A stretch of DNA of 23,284 nt from CAYQPF01 sp964419225 (GTDB lineage: Bacteria; Cloacimonadota; Cloacimonadia; Cloacimonadales; CAYQPF01): the NCBI GenBank assembly GCA_964419225.1, contig CAYQPF010000079.1, forward strand, positions 1-23,284, read 5' to 3'. Positions within the stretch are counted from its first letter, which is position 1. Each line of letters begins with the position of its first letter. Positions 15,524 through 22,211 of this stretch are shown in pieces. A program made the position numbers and the translations under genes. The notes below the pieces were generated by a model. The model was not told where the DNA came from. It was given only the letters and a program-made list of their open reading frames with translations, and searched no databases.

Positions 15524-16084
15524 ATGGGAAAAAGTGAATATTTCAGATCAGAAGTACGTTTGAGCGGTAGTGGCGGACAAGGTCTTATCCTCGTAGGTAT
15601 TATTTTAGCTAAAGCTGCAGTTAAAGATGGTTTCAGAGTTACCCAAACCCAAAGTTACGGCCCGGAATCAAGAGGTGGATCCAGCAGAGCTGATGTAATT
15701 ATCAGTAATGATGAAGTCTTCTACCCTGAAGCTACACATTTTGATATACTGGTTGCTCTGACTCAGGAAGCTTGTGATAAATACCTTTATGATCTCAAAG
15801 ACAAGGGTATTTTAATCACAGACAGCGGTTTGGTAAAAAATATCTCCATGACCAGTTCTCATATCTATGAAGCTCCTTTCACCGAAATTGCCATTGAAAA
15901 ATTAGGTTCAGCTTTACCGATGAACATCCTCTCTTTGGCTTATATGGTTAAAGTGAGTGGAATAGTATCAGATAAAGCACTGGAAGAAGCTATAGCCGAA
16001 ACTGTAAAAGGTGCTGCTTTAGACATTAACAAAAAAGCCATGAAACTCGGCTTTGAATTAGCCTTAAAAGATAAAGGTAAGTAA
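15524..16084 (+). CDS. korC: 2-oxoacid:ferredoxin oxidoreductase, gamma subunit
   Basis: Subunit of 186 residues of the gamma domain (POR/KOR gamma) that helps form the CoA-binding part of the complex. It shows 'RLSGSGGQGLILVG', 'QSYGPESRGGSSRADVIIS' and 'ALPMNILSLAYM', all characteristic of the family. The ATG at 15524 follows AGGAGG closely; an in-frame ATG at 15464 lies within korB and is rejected. It is the last of four tightly spaced kor genes, in the order delta-alpha-beta-gamma. An 87-base gap with two hairpins separates it from the epimerase gene, so read-through may be partial. Confidence 0.9.
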   Translation: MGKSEYFRSEVRLSGSGGQGLILVGIILAKAAVKDGFRVTQTQSYGPESRGGSSRADVIISNDEVFYPEATHFDILVALTQEACDKYLYDLKDKGILITDSGLVKNISMTSSHIYEAPFTEIAIEKLGSALPMNILSLAYMVKVSGIVSDKALEEAIAETVKGAALDINKKAMKLGFELALKDKGK

Positions 16085-16097
16085 CAAATTTACCAGA

Positions 16098-16154
16098 TCC
16101 ACAATAAACTGTGGAAATTTATACTAGTAGGGGCAGACCTTTGTGTCTGCCCTT
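16098..16154 (+). other. Two hairpins between korC and the epimerase gene
   Basis: The first hairpin pairs TCCACA (16098-16103) with TGTGGA (16110-16115). The second pairs GGGCAGAC (16131-16138) with GTCTGCCC (16145-16152), extended by a G-T and an A-T pair to 16129-16154. Neither is followed by a T-run, so they do not look like strong intrinsic terminators. The second resembles dispersed 'GTAGGGGCAGAC...GTCTGCCC' repeats recalled from many environmental bacterial genomes. They may process the transcript or tune epimerase expression. Confidence 0.6.
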
Positions 16155-16171
16155 AACCTTTTGGAGGATAT

Positions 16172-16573
16172 ATGTTAAAAAAAATGAGTCATATTGGTAT
16201 TGCAGTTAAAGATCTGGATGCCTCTATTAAATTTTATGAAAGCATGGGATTAGTTCTGGAACATATTGAAGAGGTTCCATCCCAGAAACTCAAGGTAGCC
16301 TTCTTCCCTATCGGGGATACTAGAATCGAATTACTCTGTGCAACCAGCGAAGACAGCCCGATTGCCAAGTTTATCGAGAAAAAAGGCGAAGGAATTCAAC
16401 ACATGGCTTTTGAGACCGATGGCCTTGTGCAGGAATTGAAACAAGCTGAAGAGAACGGAATTCAATTGATTGACAAAGAGCCCAGACCTGGTGCCCATCA
16501 CATGGATATTGCATTTCTACATCCTAAATCCACAGGCGGAGTTCTAATCGAATTCTGCGAACCACAACATTAA
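16172..16573 (+). CDS. mce: Methylmalonyl-CoA epimerase (VOC superfamily)
   Basis: Cytoplasmic metalloenzyme of 133 residues interconverting (2R)- and (2S)-methylmalonyl-CoA in propionate formation or oxidation. Metal ligands of the vicinal-oxygen-chelate fold are visible: H7 ('HIGIAVKDLD'), E53 ('IELLCA'), H77 ('GIQHMAFE') and E127 ('LIEFCE'). 'EDSPIAKFIEKKGEGIQH' and 'FLHPKSTGGVLIE' are close to the family consensus. In the segment that usually reads 'EQG' or 'EHG', this protein has 'PSQKL', so the proposed second catalytic glutamate is replaced by serine at about S37. TTGGAGG precedes the ATG. Its position after korDABC suggests one pathway linking 2-oxoglutarate, succinyl-CoA and methylmalonyl-CoA. 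A different VOC function cannot be fully excluded. Confidence 0.85.
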   Translation: MLKKMSHIGIAVKDLDASIKFYESMGLVLEHIEEVPSQKLKVAFFPIGDTRIELLCATSEDSPIAKFIEKKGEGIQHMAFETDGLVQELKQAEENGIQLIDKEPRPGAHHMDIAFLHPKSTGGVLIEFCEPQH

Positions 16574-16580
16574 TTATTCA

Positions 16581-16602
16581 GCCAGGTTTCCAGGCCTTTT
16601 TT
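16581..16602 (+). terminator. Probable intrinsic terminator of the kor-mce operon
   Basis: GCCAGG pairs with CCAGGC around TTT with one A-A mismatch (16581-16595), followed after one base by six T residues (16597-16602). It begins 7 bases after the epimerase stop codon. The stem is short. Confidence 0.5.
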
Positions 16603-16709
16603 GTATCAAACACATTTTTATATGGTAAAAAAGCAGATATTGTTTGAATTAAATCATGATTTTGCTAAAGAAGCTTTATTAAATAAACTCAGCTATTATA
16701 TATAAATAT

Positions 16710-16736
16710 GGAGGAGATGCAAATTACATCTCCTCC
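16710..16736. other. Strong 10-base-stem hairpin between convergent genes
   Basis: GGAGGAGATG (16710-16719) pairs perfectly with CATCTCCTCC (16727-16736) around a 7-base loop. It lies between the convergent mce gene and the surface-protein gene that ends at 16858. No T-run follows on either strand. It may protect or terminate the minus-strand transcript, whose 3' end would be about 120 bases downstream of that gene's stop. The rest of 16603-16857 shows no convincing gene. Confidence 0.6.
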
Positions 16737-16857
16737 TGTGGATTGTCTTTCATGTACCCACGCTAGTGGCTATTTTAAGTTCGTATCATATGACTACAGG
16801 TCTGAGAGTATCAACACATGGAGTATGATATCTGAGCCATATGCTGGACACTAGTTC

Positions 16858-19467
16858 CTATTTCATTAGCATTATTTTCTGTATGGAAGAGTAATTCCCG
16901 GCAGTCATTTTCAGAAAATAAACACCGCTGGTACAGGTCTTATTGTTTTTATTCAGTCCATTCCAGTTAATACGGTAAATCCCGGGTTCCTTATAGCCTT
17001 GACTCAAATCTTTGACCAATTGCCCTTTAGCATTATATACAACAATCTTGGCAGAAGCTGCTACAGCAAGTTCGTAACTGATCGTGGTTGTGGGGTTGAA
17101 GGGATTGGGGTAAGAGGGATGAAGTACTGTTTTTAAGCCTGTTTCAGGTGTTTCTGGGTTATTGTTTCCGTTGATTACTTTTATCGGTCCATAGAATGAA
17201 GACGTGCCTCCTAATTCATTAAACTGAAGCCAATAATAATATTCCGGGTCTGAAGATTCTGTGTTATTATCTGTATAGGTATATACATGGGTTTGAGAAG
17301 TATTGGTAGCCGGAATGATGTTCAGATTGGTTTTGAGGGCTGTGGAACAATCATTAATAGTATTCCTGAAAATATAGAATCCATGAACATTGGACTCAGA
17401 CTGAGTCGTCCAGCTCAGAGAAATATTTCCGGAATTGGTGTAACATCCCGTGAAAGCTGACAATTCAACTGGCAAGGGTGTGTCTGGTGTACCGGAATTT
17501 GACAAATATGGATAACCATCATTTATGGCAGGATTTATTGCCCAATTATCTGCAGTACCGTTTACTGTTTCACCGGTGAAATCCCATCCGCCATTTGTAA
17601 AGGTCAAGATATTTTTCATTTGAGCAGTAGTACATCCCTCAATAACTCCTATGCCTTCCCCAGTTGATATTGTGCAGCCTGAAGCATCTTTATCCCAGAA
17701 ACAATGACTGGCAGTACCAATAGGATTAGCAATGAATCCTGAGCAATCTATATTTGTTCCTGTTGTGGAACCGAGCTTAACCCAGCCTGTGGAGTAACAG
17801 TTATTAACAGAACTATCATCAGCTAATTGCCAGATAAAACCGGAAAAGTCTGTACTTGGTGTCTCTGCTGTACAAACCATATTGGTACTAGAATAACAGT
17901 CTGAAATCCTGCTGTTATATGCGTATCCAGAAAAACCGTTACCGTTAGAGGGACAATAAAGAGTACCGGAACTGTAACATTGAGAAACTTCACTATCCAT
18001 AAGGTTTGTCGAGAATCCGTTGACTCCATTTATTTCAGAGAATACCTCTGTGTCGTTACTGCAGTTTGAGAAAATTACAAATTCAGTACCTCCCACAAAA
18101 CCGGCTGCATAAGAATAATTTCCCAGACCTCTGACAATCCCTGAACTCCTGCTATTGGTAATGGTACCTTCTGAAATATTACCCACTAAACCGCCTGTAT
18201 CGTTATTGTAACATATAACCTCACCGGAAAAACTGCAATTATCGATGGTTACATTGTACCTGGCATCACCAGCAAATCCTCCAACTTGGGTAGAGGCTTC
18301 CAACCTGGCATTTGTTATTGATAAATCCTTTACTGTAGCTCCCTCCAGGTATCCAAAGAAACCTACCATGCCAAAACCATCAGTAGGTATTGTATAATAA
18401 TCAACATTTAGCCCGTTAATGGTTTTGTTATTGCCTTTAAAGGTTCCGTTGAAAAAAGGAAAAAAGAAATCAGGGGTACTCGAGAGGTCTATATTGTTCT
18501 GCAAAATGAAACTGTTTGTACTACTATAGACAAACCCCAGCATGTTCTTTAAATCAGTAAGATCTGAGATAACATAATCCAACTGTGCATTCTGAGTGAA
18601 GTAATCATTAATGTTGAGTTCTCTATTATTACTTAGCCAGTCATTAAGCTGATTATTGTCAAGTGCACCTGCTGAGATTATATTTCTGCCATTACAATCA
18701 ACTTGCTTATACCCATAATATGAGTTAATAAGCGTTGTTTTTTGATAATTACCAAAGAGTCCTCCCATATCACCAATGTCGTAAGTGCTTATATCGCATG
18801 TGCTGGTGATGTTCCCGTTAAAATAGCATTTTTCAAAAGTAGAGCTACCAGCATTGCCGATAAGTCCTCCAATTTGACTGAATCCTGTAACATCAGCAGA
18901 ACTGGAACAATTTATAAAAGTGCAGTGTCGTACATTGCCTACCAGACCACCGCAGGTGGACCTTCCCTGTAAAGTTCCCGATGTGTTGCAATTAATAAAT
19001 TTGTAGTTATATCCTGAATCACTATAATCTCCTGCATATCCTGCCAAAATTCCAGTTAGTTCAGAAGAAGATATTACATTTGCACTTATGTTCAAATTCT
19101 TTATCTCCGGGGCTATTACACTTGATTCATTTCCTAAATTCCCAAAAAAACCTGTCCACATAGTGGTTGAATTAATTGTTAAATTTATGATGGAATGATT
19201 GTCACCATCATAATTTCCACTAAAATAGTAAGAATAGTCATTTCCAATGGGAGTCCAACTTACTCCATCAAGATCAAAATCGCTGGTTTGTTTAAAGTAC
19301 TCTCCTGCAAATTGGTTGCCTGCATTTACTTCTGTTGCTAATTGCTGTAAATCACTGACATTCGTAATTAAATACGGTTCTTCCAGTGTTCCGCCAACTC
19401 CCGATGTCCAAGAAAAGAGATTTAGACAAAAAAAAGTTGTTAATAATACTAAAAATAATTTTCTCAC
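16858..19467 (-). CDS. Secreted GLUG-repeat surface protein with C-terminal sorting domain
   Basis: Predicted exported surface protein of 869 residues. A signal peptide covers about 1-19 ('KLFLVLLTTFFCLNLFS'), followed by 'GTLEEPYLITNVSDLQQLA', the usual opening of GLUG-motif proteins. GLUG-like repeats ('GGLVGNV', 'GGLIGNAGSS', 'GGLFGNY', 'GGFAGDA', 'GGLVGNIS') run to about residue 560 and are unusually Cys-rich. About 665-765 is a beta-sandwich-like module starting 'PLPVELSAFTG'. Residues 778-869 are a sorting domain ('SYPNPFNPTTTISYEL', 'GVYFLKMTAG') of the same type as in the protein at 209-3115. The start is GTG at 19467, with AGGAGG four to five bases upstream; the ATG overlapping it is out of frame and runs at once into TGA. 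Adhesion is a likely role but is not shown. Confidence 0.87.
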   Translation of the reverse strand: MRKLFLVLLTTFFCLNLFSWTSGVGGTLEEPYLITNVSDLQQLATEVNAGNQFAGEYFKQTSDFDLDGVSWTPIGNDYSYYFSGNYDGDNHSIINLTINSTTMWTGFFGNLGNESSVIAPEIKNLNISANVISSSELTGILAGYAGDYSDSGYNYKFINCNTSGTLQGRSTCGGLVGNVRHCTFINCSSSADVTGFSQIGGLIGNAGSSTFEKCYFNGNITSTCDISTYDIGDMGGLFGNYQKTTLINSYYGYKQVDCNGRNIISAGALDNNQLNDWLSNNRELNINDYFTQNAQLDYVISDLTDLKNMLGFVYSSTNSFILQNNIDLSSTPDFFFPFFNGTFKGNNKTINGLNVDYYTIPTDGFGMVGFFGYLEGATVKDLSITNARLEASTQVGGFAGDARYNVTIDNCSFSGEVICYNNDTGGLVGNISEGTITNSRSSGIVRGLGNYSYAAGFVGGTEFVIFSNCSNDTEVFSEINGVNGFSTNLMDSEVSQCYSSGTLYCPSNGNGFSGYAYNSRISDCYSSTNMVCTAETPSTDFSGFIWQLADDSSVNNCYSTGWVKLGSTTGTNIDCSGFIANPIGTASHCFWDKDASGCTISTGEGIGVIEGCTTAQMKNILTFTNGGWDFTGETVNGTADNWAINPAINDGYPYLSNSGTPDTPLPVELSAFTGCYTNSGNISLSWTTQSESNVHGFYIFRNTINDCSTALKTNLNIIPATNTSQTHVYTYTDNNTESSDPEYYYWLQFNELGGTSSFYGPIKVINGNNNPETPETGLKTVLHPSYPNPFNPTTTISYELAVAASAKIVVYNAKGQLVKDLSQGYKEPGIYRINWNGLNKNNKTCTSGVYFLKMTAGNYSSIQKIMLMK

Positions 19468-19518
19468 ATTTCCTCCTACTTCATTGATATCTTTTTTAAA
19501 GACTATAATTTTTACAAA

Positions 19519-19545
19519 AAATTATATTAATAATATGAATGTCAA
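19519..19545 (-). promoter_or_regulatory. Weak candidate promoter of the GLUG surface protein
   Basis: On the minus strand a perfect TTGACA (19545-19540) is followed by TAATTT after 15 bases (19524-19519) or by TATAAT after only 13 bases (19526-19521). The spacing is imperfect for both. It lies about 50 bases upstream of the GTG start in very AT-rich DNA. Confidence 0.28.
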
Positions 19546-20014
19546 TAAAATTATTTGTAAATTAATAGTATGTGCATGTTATACTTCATTTCTCTTTCAA
19601 ATCAGTCAATTTTCAAACAATTTCCAGCACTAAGGAATAACACCACTACATCCAACTTTTGTTATTGAATAATCAAGTGTAAACTGTTGGAAAGAATTCT
19701 AACAAGGACATAACACAAACCCTCCTTGCAGATACTCCTCTCCAAAAATATCTTTCAAATACTCAATTAATAGTGGTTACCGATTTTACCGCTTCTATTA
19801 TGTGTCTCTTCTTTTCGTTTTGTTAGCAAGTCTAAATCCTATAGTCAAGTGTTCGGAATAGGGATTATATTAAAACTATTTGCTCTGCAGTCATTGCTAT
19901 GGTTTTCGTATATTTCCTATCAAAAAGGGGAATCAGTTCCATACACCTCTCTCTCTGTTTTAAGTGGAAGCATTAGGGTCTTCTGTCTCTGTTTTTACGT
20001 AATTAAACCCGAAC

Positions 20015-20200
20015 TGTGCAGTAGAATCTTCACAATCCGGCTGAAGCTGTATCAGTTGGCAGTGGGCAGGAGAGATTTTAGAGAAAGAGATTTGAAGAAT
20101 TTACAATCTCACTCACCATATATTTATTATATAACTTTGTTCGATTGCAAGCCTTCATTTTTCATGATCTTCGACCCAGCTTGCAAACCTCTACTGCACA
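20015..20200. repeat. 186-base segment bounded by 11-base inverted repeats
   Basis: TGTGCAGTAGA (20015-20025) and TCTACTGCACA (20190-20200) are perfect inverted copies. A second inverted pair lies inside the right part: TTGCAAGC (20145-20152) and GCTTGCAA (20179-20186). No target-site duplication is obvious. It could be a small non-autonomous element or a structured RNA. Confidence 0.45.
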
Positions 20201-20255
20201 ATCCTGGTTAAACCATCTTCCTATTTTAGACTACCTGTTAATAATCTTATAAATA

Positions 20256-20275
20256 TTTATGCATTCATGCATAAA
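20256..20275. other. 20-base AT-rich palindrome
   Basis: TTTATGCAT (20256-20264) and ATGCATAAA (20267-20275) are perfect inverted 9-mers around TC. It directly follows, in the direction of transcription, the terminator hairpin of the amidohydrolase gene and may be a protein-binding site or part of the transcript end. Confidence 0.45.
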
Positions 20276-20299
20276 ATAAAAGCCCCTTGAATGGGGCTT
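20271..20299 (-). terminator. Intrinsic terminator of the amidohydrolase gene
   Basis: On the minus strand AAGCCCC (20299-20293) pairs with GGGGCTT (20286-20280) around a 6-base loop and is followed by TTATTTTAT. It lies about 30 bases after the stop codon at 20329. Confidence 0.8.
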
Positions 20300-20328
20300 C
20301 AATTCTATTTCGACCAATAACCACTCTT

Positions 20329-21660
20329 CTAAAACCTGTCCCACAGTTTGGCAGATAATTCTCTTGCCTTAGTAGCAACTTCTTCCTCATCGATATTCAG
20401 CATTAATTTCTTGCCCTGCATGAGGATCTCACCGTTTGCAATTGTAGTATCAACAGGAGATTCTGCAATACCAAAACAAAGATGACCTAGCACAGTATTC
20501 TCATCCAATTGGGTAGGAGTATAATAGTCTATCAATACTACATCTGCAGCATAACCGGCTTTTAACTCACCTAACCCGCAGTTCCAATATCTATTGGCAA
20601 TTTTAGCATTATTATATGCTAAAGGGGTTAAGGCTTCCATGAATCCGGCTGAAGGGTTGTTTGATCTTAAGTGCTGTGCCCATAGAGCTACTCGCATTTC
20701 TGCCGGCATATTGACAGTCATAGCATCAGTACCGAGTCCGACCAGAATACCTTTCTGCTGCATGGTAATAATATCTGCAATACCCACAGCATTATTCATG
20801 TTGGATTGAGGATTATGGACTACGATTGTATTAGTTTTAGCTAACAGATCCATTTCTTTTTCATTGACATGAACACAATGAGCAGCAATGGTTTGAGGTC
20901 CCAGGATGTTGAATTTATGGAGTCTTTCGACGACTCTGAGTCCAAAATTCTTTTCATTATATTGTTGATCAGAAACAGCTTCGGCAGTATGAATGTGAAA
21001 ACCTGTTTTCAGATCATTCCCAAGTTTGGCAGCTTTTTCCATTGTTTTATCACTGATAGTAAAGGAGGCATGCATACCGAAGAGTGCTTTTAATTGTTCA
21101 TTGGGATTAGCCTGGCATTCTTTGATGAAGTTGACATTCTCATCAATGCCTTCCTGAGCAATTTTGTCACCATCACGGTCAGAGAGTTCATAACATAAAG
21201 AAGCTCGGAGACCCGCTTTTTTGACAGCTTCCGCAATTTTAGGAAGAGAGCCTGTTATGGCATAAGGACTGGCATGGTGATCGATCAAAGTAGTAGTACC
21301 TTTTTTAATGGCATCGATCATAGGGATCAGTGCACTGATATAATTATCTTCCATGGACAGTTTTTTATCAAGACGCCACCACAAATTTTCCAGCACTTCC
21401 TGAAAGTCTTTGGAAGGGGCTGCTTTACCCAGGCCTCTGACAAGAGTACTGTAAAAATGCATATGGGCGTTGATAAATCCGGGAAGTATCACTTTCCCTT
21501 TGGCATCGATGATTGTTGTGTAATCTGCCTCATTGAAATTACTTTGAGGAGCGATTTTCTCTATACTTGTTCCTTTTATGGCCAGGGTATGATTGTATAA
21601 AACCATGTTTGTCTCACCCAAGGTTATGATAATTCCATTTTTAATTAGTATTGATTTCAT
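20329..21660 (-). CDS. ssnA: SsnA-like amidohydrolase/aminohydrolase
   Basis: Cytoplasmic metal-dependent hydrolase of 443 residues in the amidohydrolase superfamily (cytosine deaminase / SAH deaminase branch). Metal and catalytic residues are visible: H66 and H68 ('NAHMHF'), H224 and E227 ('HIHTAEAV'), H261 ('AAHCVHV') and D312 ('LGTDAM'). 'LWWRLDKKLSMEDNYISAL', 'TTTLIDHHASPYAITGSL' and 'VVHNPQSNMNNAVG' match the E. coli SsnA protein better than MtaD-type deaminases. In enterobacteria ssnA lies among selenium-dependent molybdenum hydroxylase and purine genes; none of those are in this window. The physiological substrate is uncertain; deamination of a purine-like or related compound is an inference. 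AAGGAG lies six bases before the ATG, and a clear terminator follows the gene. Confidence 0.82.
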   Translation of the reverse strand: MKSILIKNGIIITLGETNMVLYNHTLAIKGTSIEKIAPQSNFNEADYTTIIDAKGKVILPGFINAHMHFYSTLVRGLGKAAPSKDFQEVLENLWWRLDKKLSMEDNYISALIPMIDAIKKGTTTLIDHHASPYAITGSLPKIAEAVKKAGLRASLCYELSDRDGDKIAQEGIDENVNFIKECQANPNEQLKALFGMHASFTISDKTMEKAAKLGNDLKTGFHIHTAEAVSDQQYNEKNFGLRVVERLHKFNILGPQTIAAHCVHVNEKEMDLLAKTNTIVVHNPQSNMNNAVGIADIITMQQKGILVGLGTDAMTVNMPAEMRVALWAQHLRSNNPSAGFMEALTPLAYNNAKIANRYWNCGLGELKAGYAADVVLIDYYTPTQLDENTVLGHLCFGIAESPVDTTIANGEILMQGKKLMLNIDEEEVATKARELSAKLWDRF

Positions 21661-21691
21661 TTTATACTCCTTTTTCTTATTCTCTTTTCTC

Positions 21692-22177
21692 TCCCCTCAC
21701 TTCACAAGAGAGCGACTGGGTCATATAACTCTCAACTCTTAACTTTCAACTCTCAACTAGTATTCAACCCTATCCTAAATCCTTTCCCTTAAAAAGGGCA
21801 AGGACTTACCAATTGAACCAGTCTGAAGACAGGTTCTACATCACAAGAAACACCCGGAACGGTTGGGAACCGTTCCCCTAGGTTTTAATTGGGCAAGCTG
21901 CCCAATCTCCAGAAAAACCCGGGATTCCTTTCATTCCCCTCACTTCACAAGAGAGCGACTGGGTCATATAACTCTCAACTCTTAACTTTCAACTCTCAAC
22001 TAGTATTCAACCCTATCCTAAATCCTTTCCCTTAAAAAGGGCAAGGACTTACCAATTGAACCAGTCTGAAGACAGGTTCTACATCACAAGAAACACCCGG
22101 AACGGTTGGGAACCGTTCCCCTAGGTTTTAATTGGGCAAGCTGCCCAATCTCCAGAAAAACCCGGGATTCCTTTCAT
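21692..22177. repeat. Perfect 243-base tandem duplication rich in hairpins
   Basis: Bases 21692-21934 and 21935-22177 are identical on direct reading, with the first six bases of a third copy at 22178-22183. Each unit contains a heptamer array and at least four hairpins; in copy 1 these are 21780-21804 (11-base stem, one mismatch), 21815-21836, 21856-21876 (perfect 9-base stem, GGG loop) and 21888-21906 (perfect 8-base stem). No gene is present. It fills most of the 549-base gap between the M29 peptidase and the ssnA-like gene. The block near each copy boundary is an inverted relative of bases 17-49 at the left end of the window. Confidence 0.92.
21724..21758. repeat. Degenerate 7-base tandem array (five units, duplicated)
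   Basis: The bases read as TATAACT, CTCAACT, CTTAACT, TTCAACT and CTCAACT, a consensus of YTYAACT. An identical copy lies 243 bases downstream (21967-22001) because of the larger duplication. Confidence 0.7.
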
Positions 22178-22183
22178 TCCCCT

Positions 22184-22211
22184 GCCAACTGCCCACTGCC
22201 TACTGTCAACT
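22184..22211 (-). repeat. Degenerate 7-base tandem array (four units)
   Basis: The plus strand reads GCCAACT, GCCCACT, GCCTACT and GTCAACT, a GC-richer version of the heptamers near 12094 and 21724. It overlaps the stop codon of the M29 peptidase gene by two bases, so the array forms the very start of that gene's 3' UTR. Confidence 0.7.

Larger units (their letters stand above)
19468..20328. other. 861-base region without a convincing gene
   Basis: The region separates two minus-strand genes. It holds the leader and probable promoter of the surface protein (19468-19545), a perfect AAGGAGG (19721-19727, minus) nine bases before a 12-codon reading frame (19711 to 19673), an 11-base inverted repeat pair (20015 and 20190), two heptamer units (20054-20067), an AT-rich palindrome and a terminator near 20271-20299. 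A 120-codon frame at 19849-20211 has no ribosome binding site and no recognisable family. It may be a decayed gene or mobile element. Confidence 0.6.

Noticed and set aside
16708..16854. 48-codon open frame on the plus strand starting at ATGGAGGAG
   Set aside because: No upstream ribosome binding site and the first codons form one arm of a strong hairpin; no recognisable product.
19849..20211. 120-codon open frame on the plus strand
   Set aside because: No ribosome binding site, no signal of a known family, opposite in strand to both neighbours, and it contains heptamer units and inverted repeats, which points to non-coding DNA.
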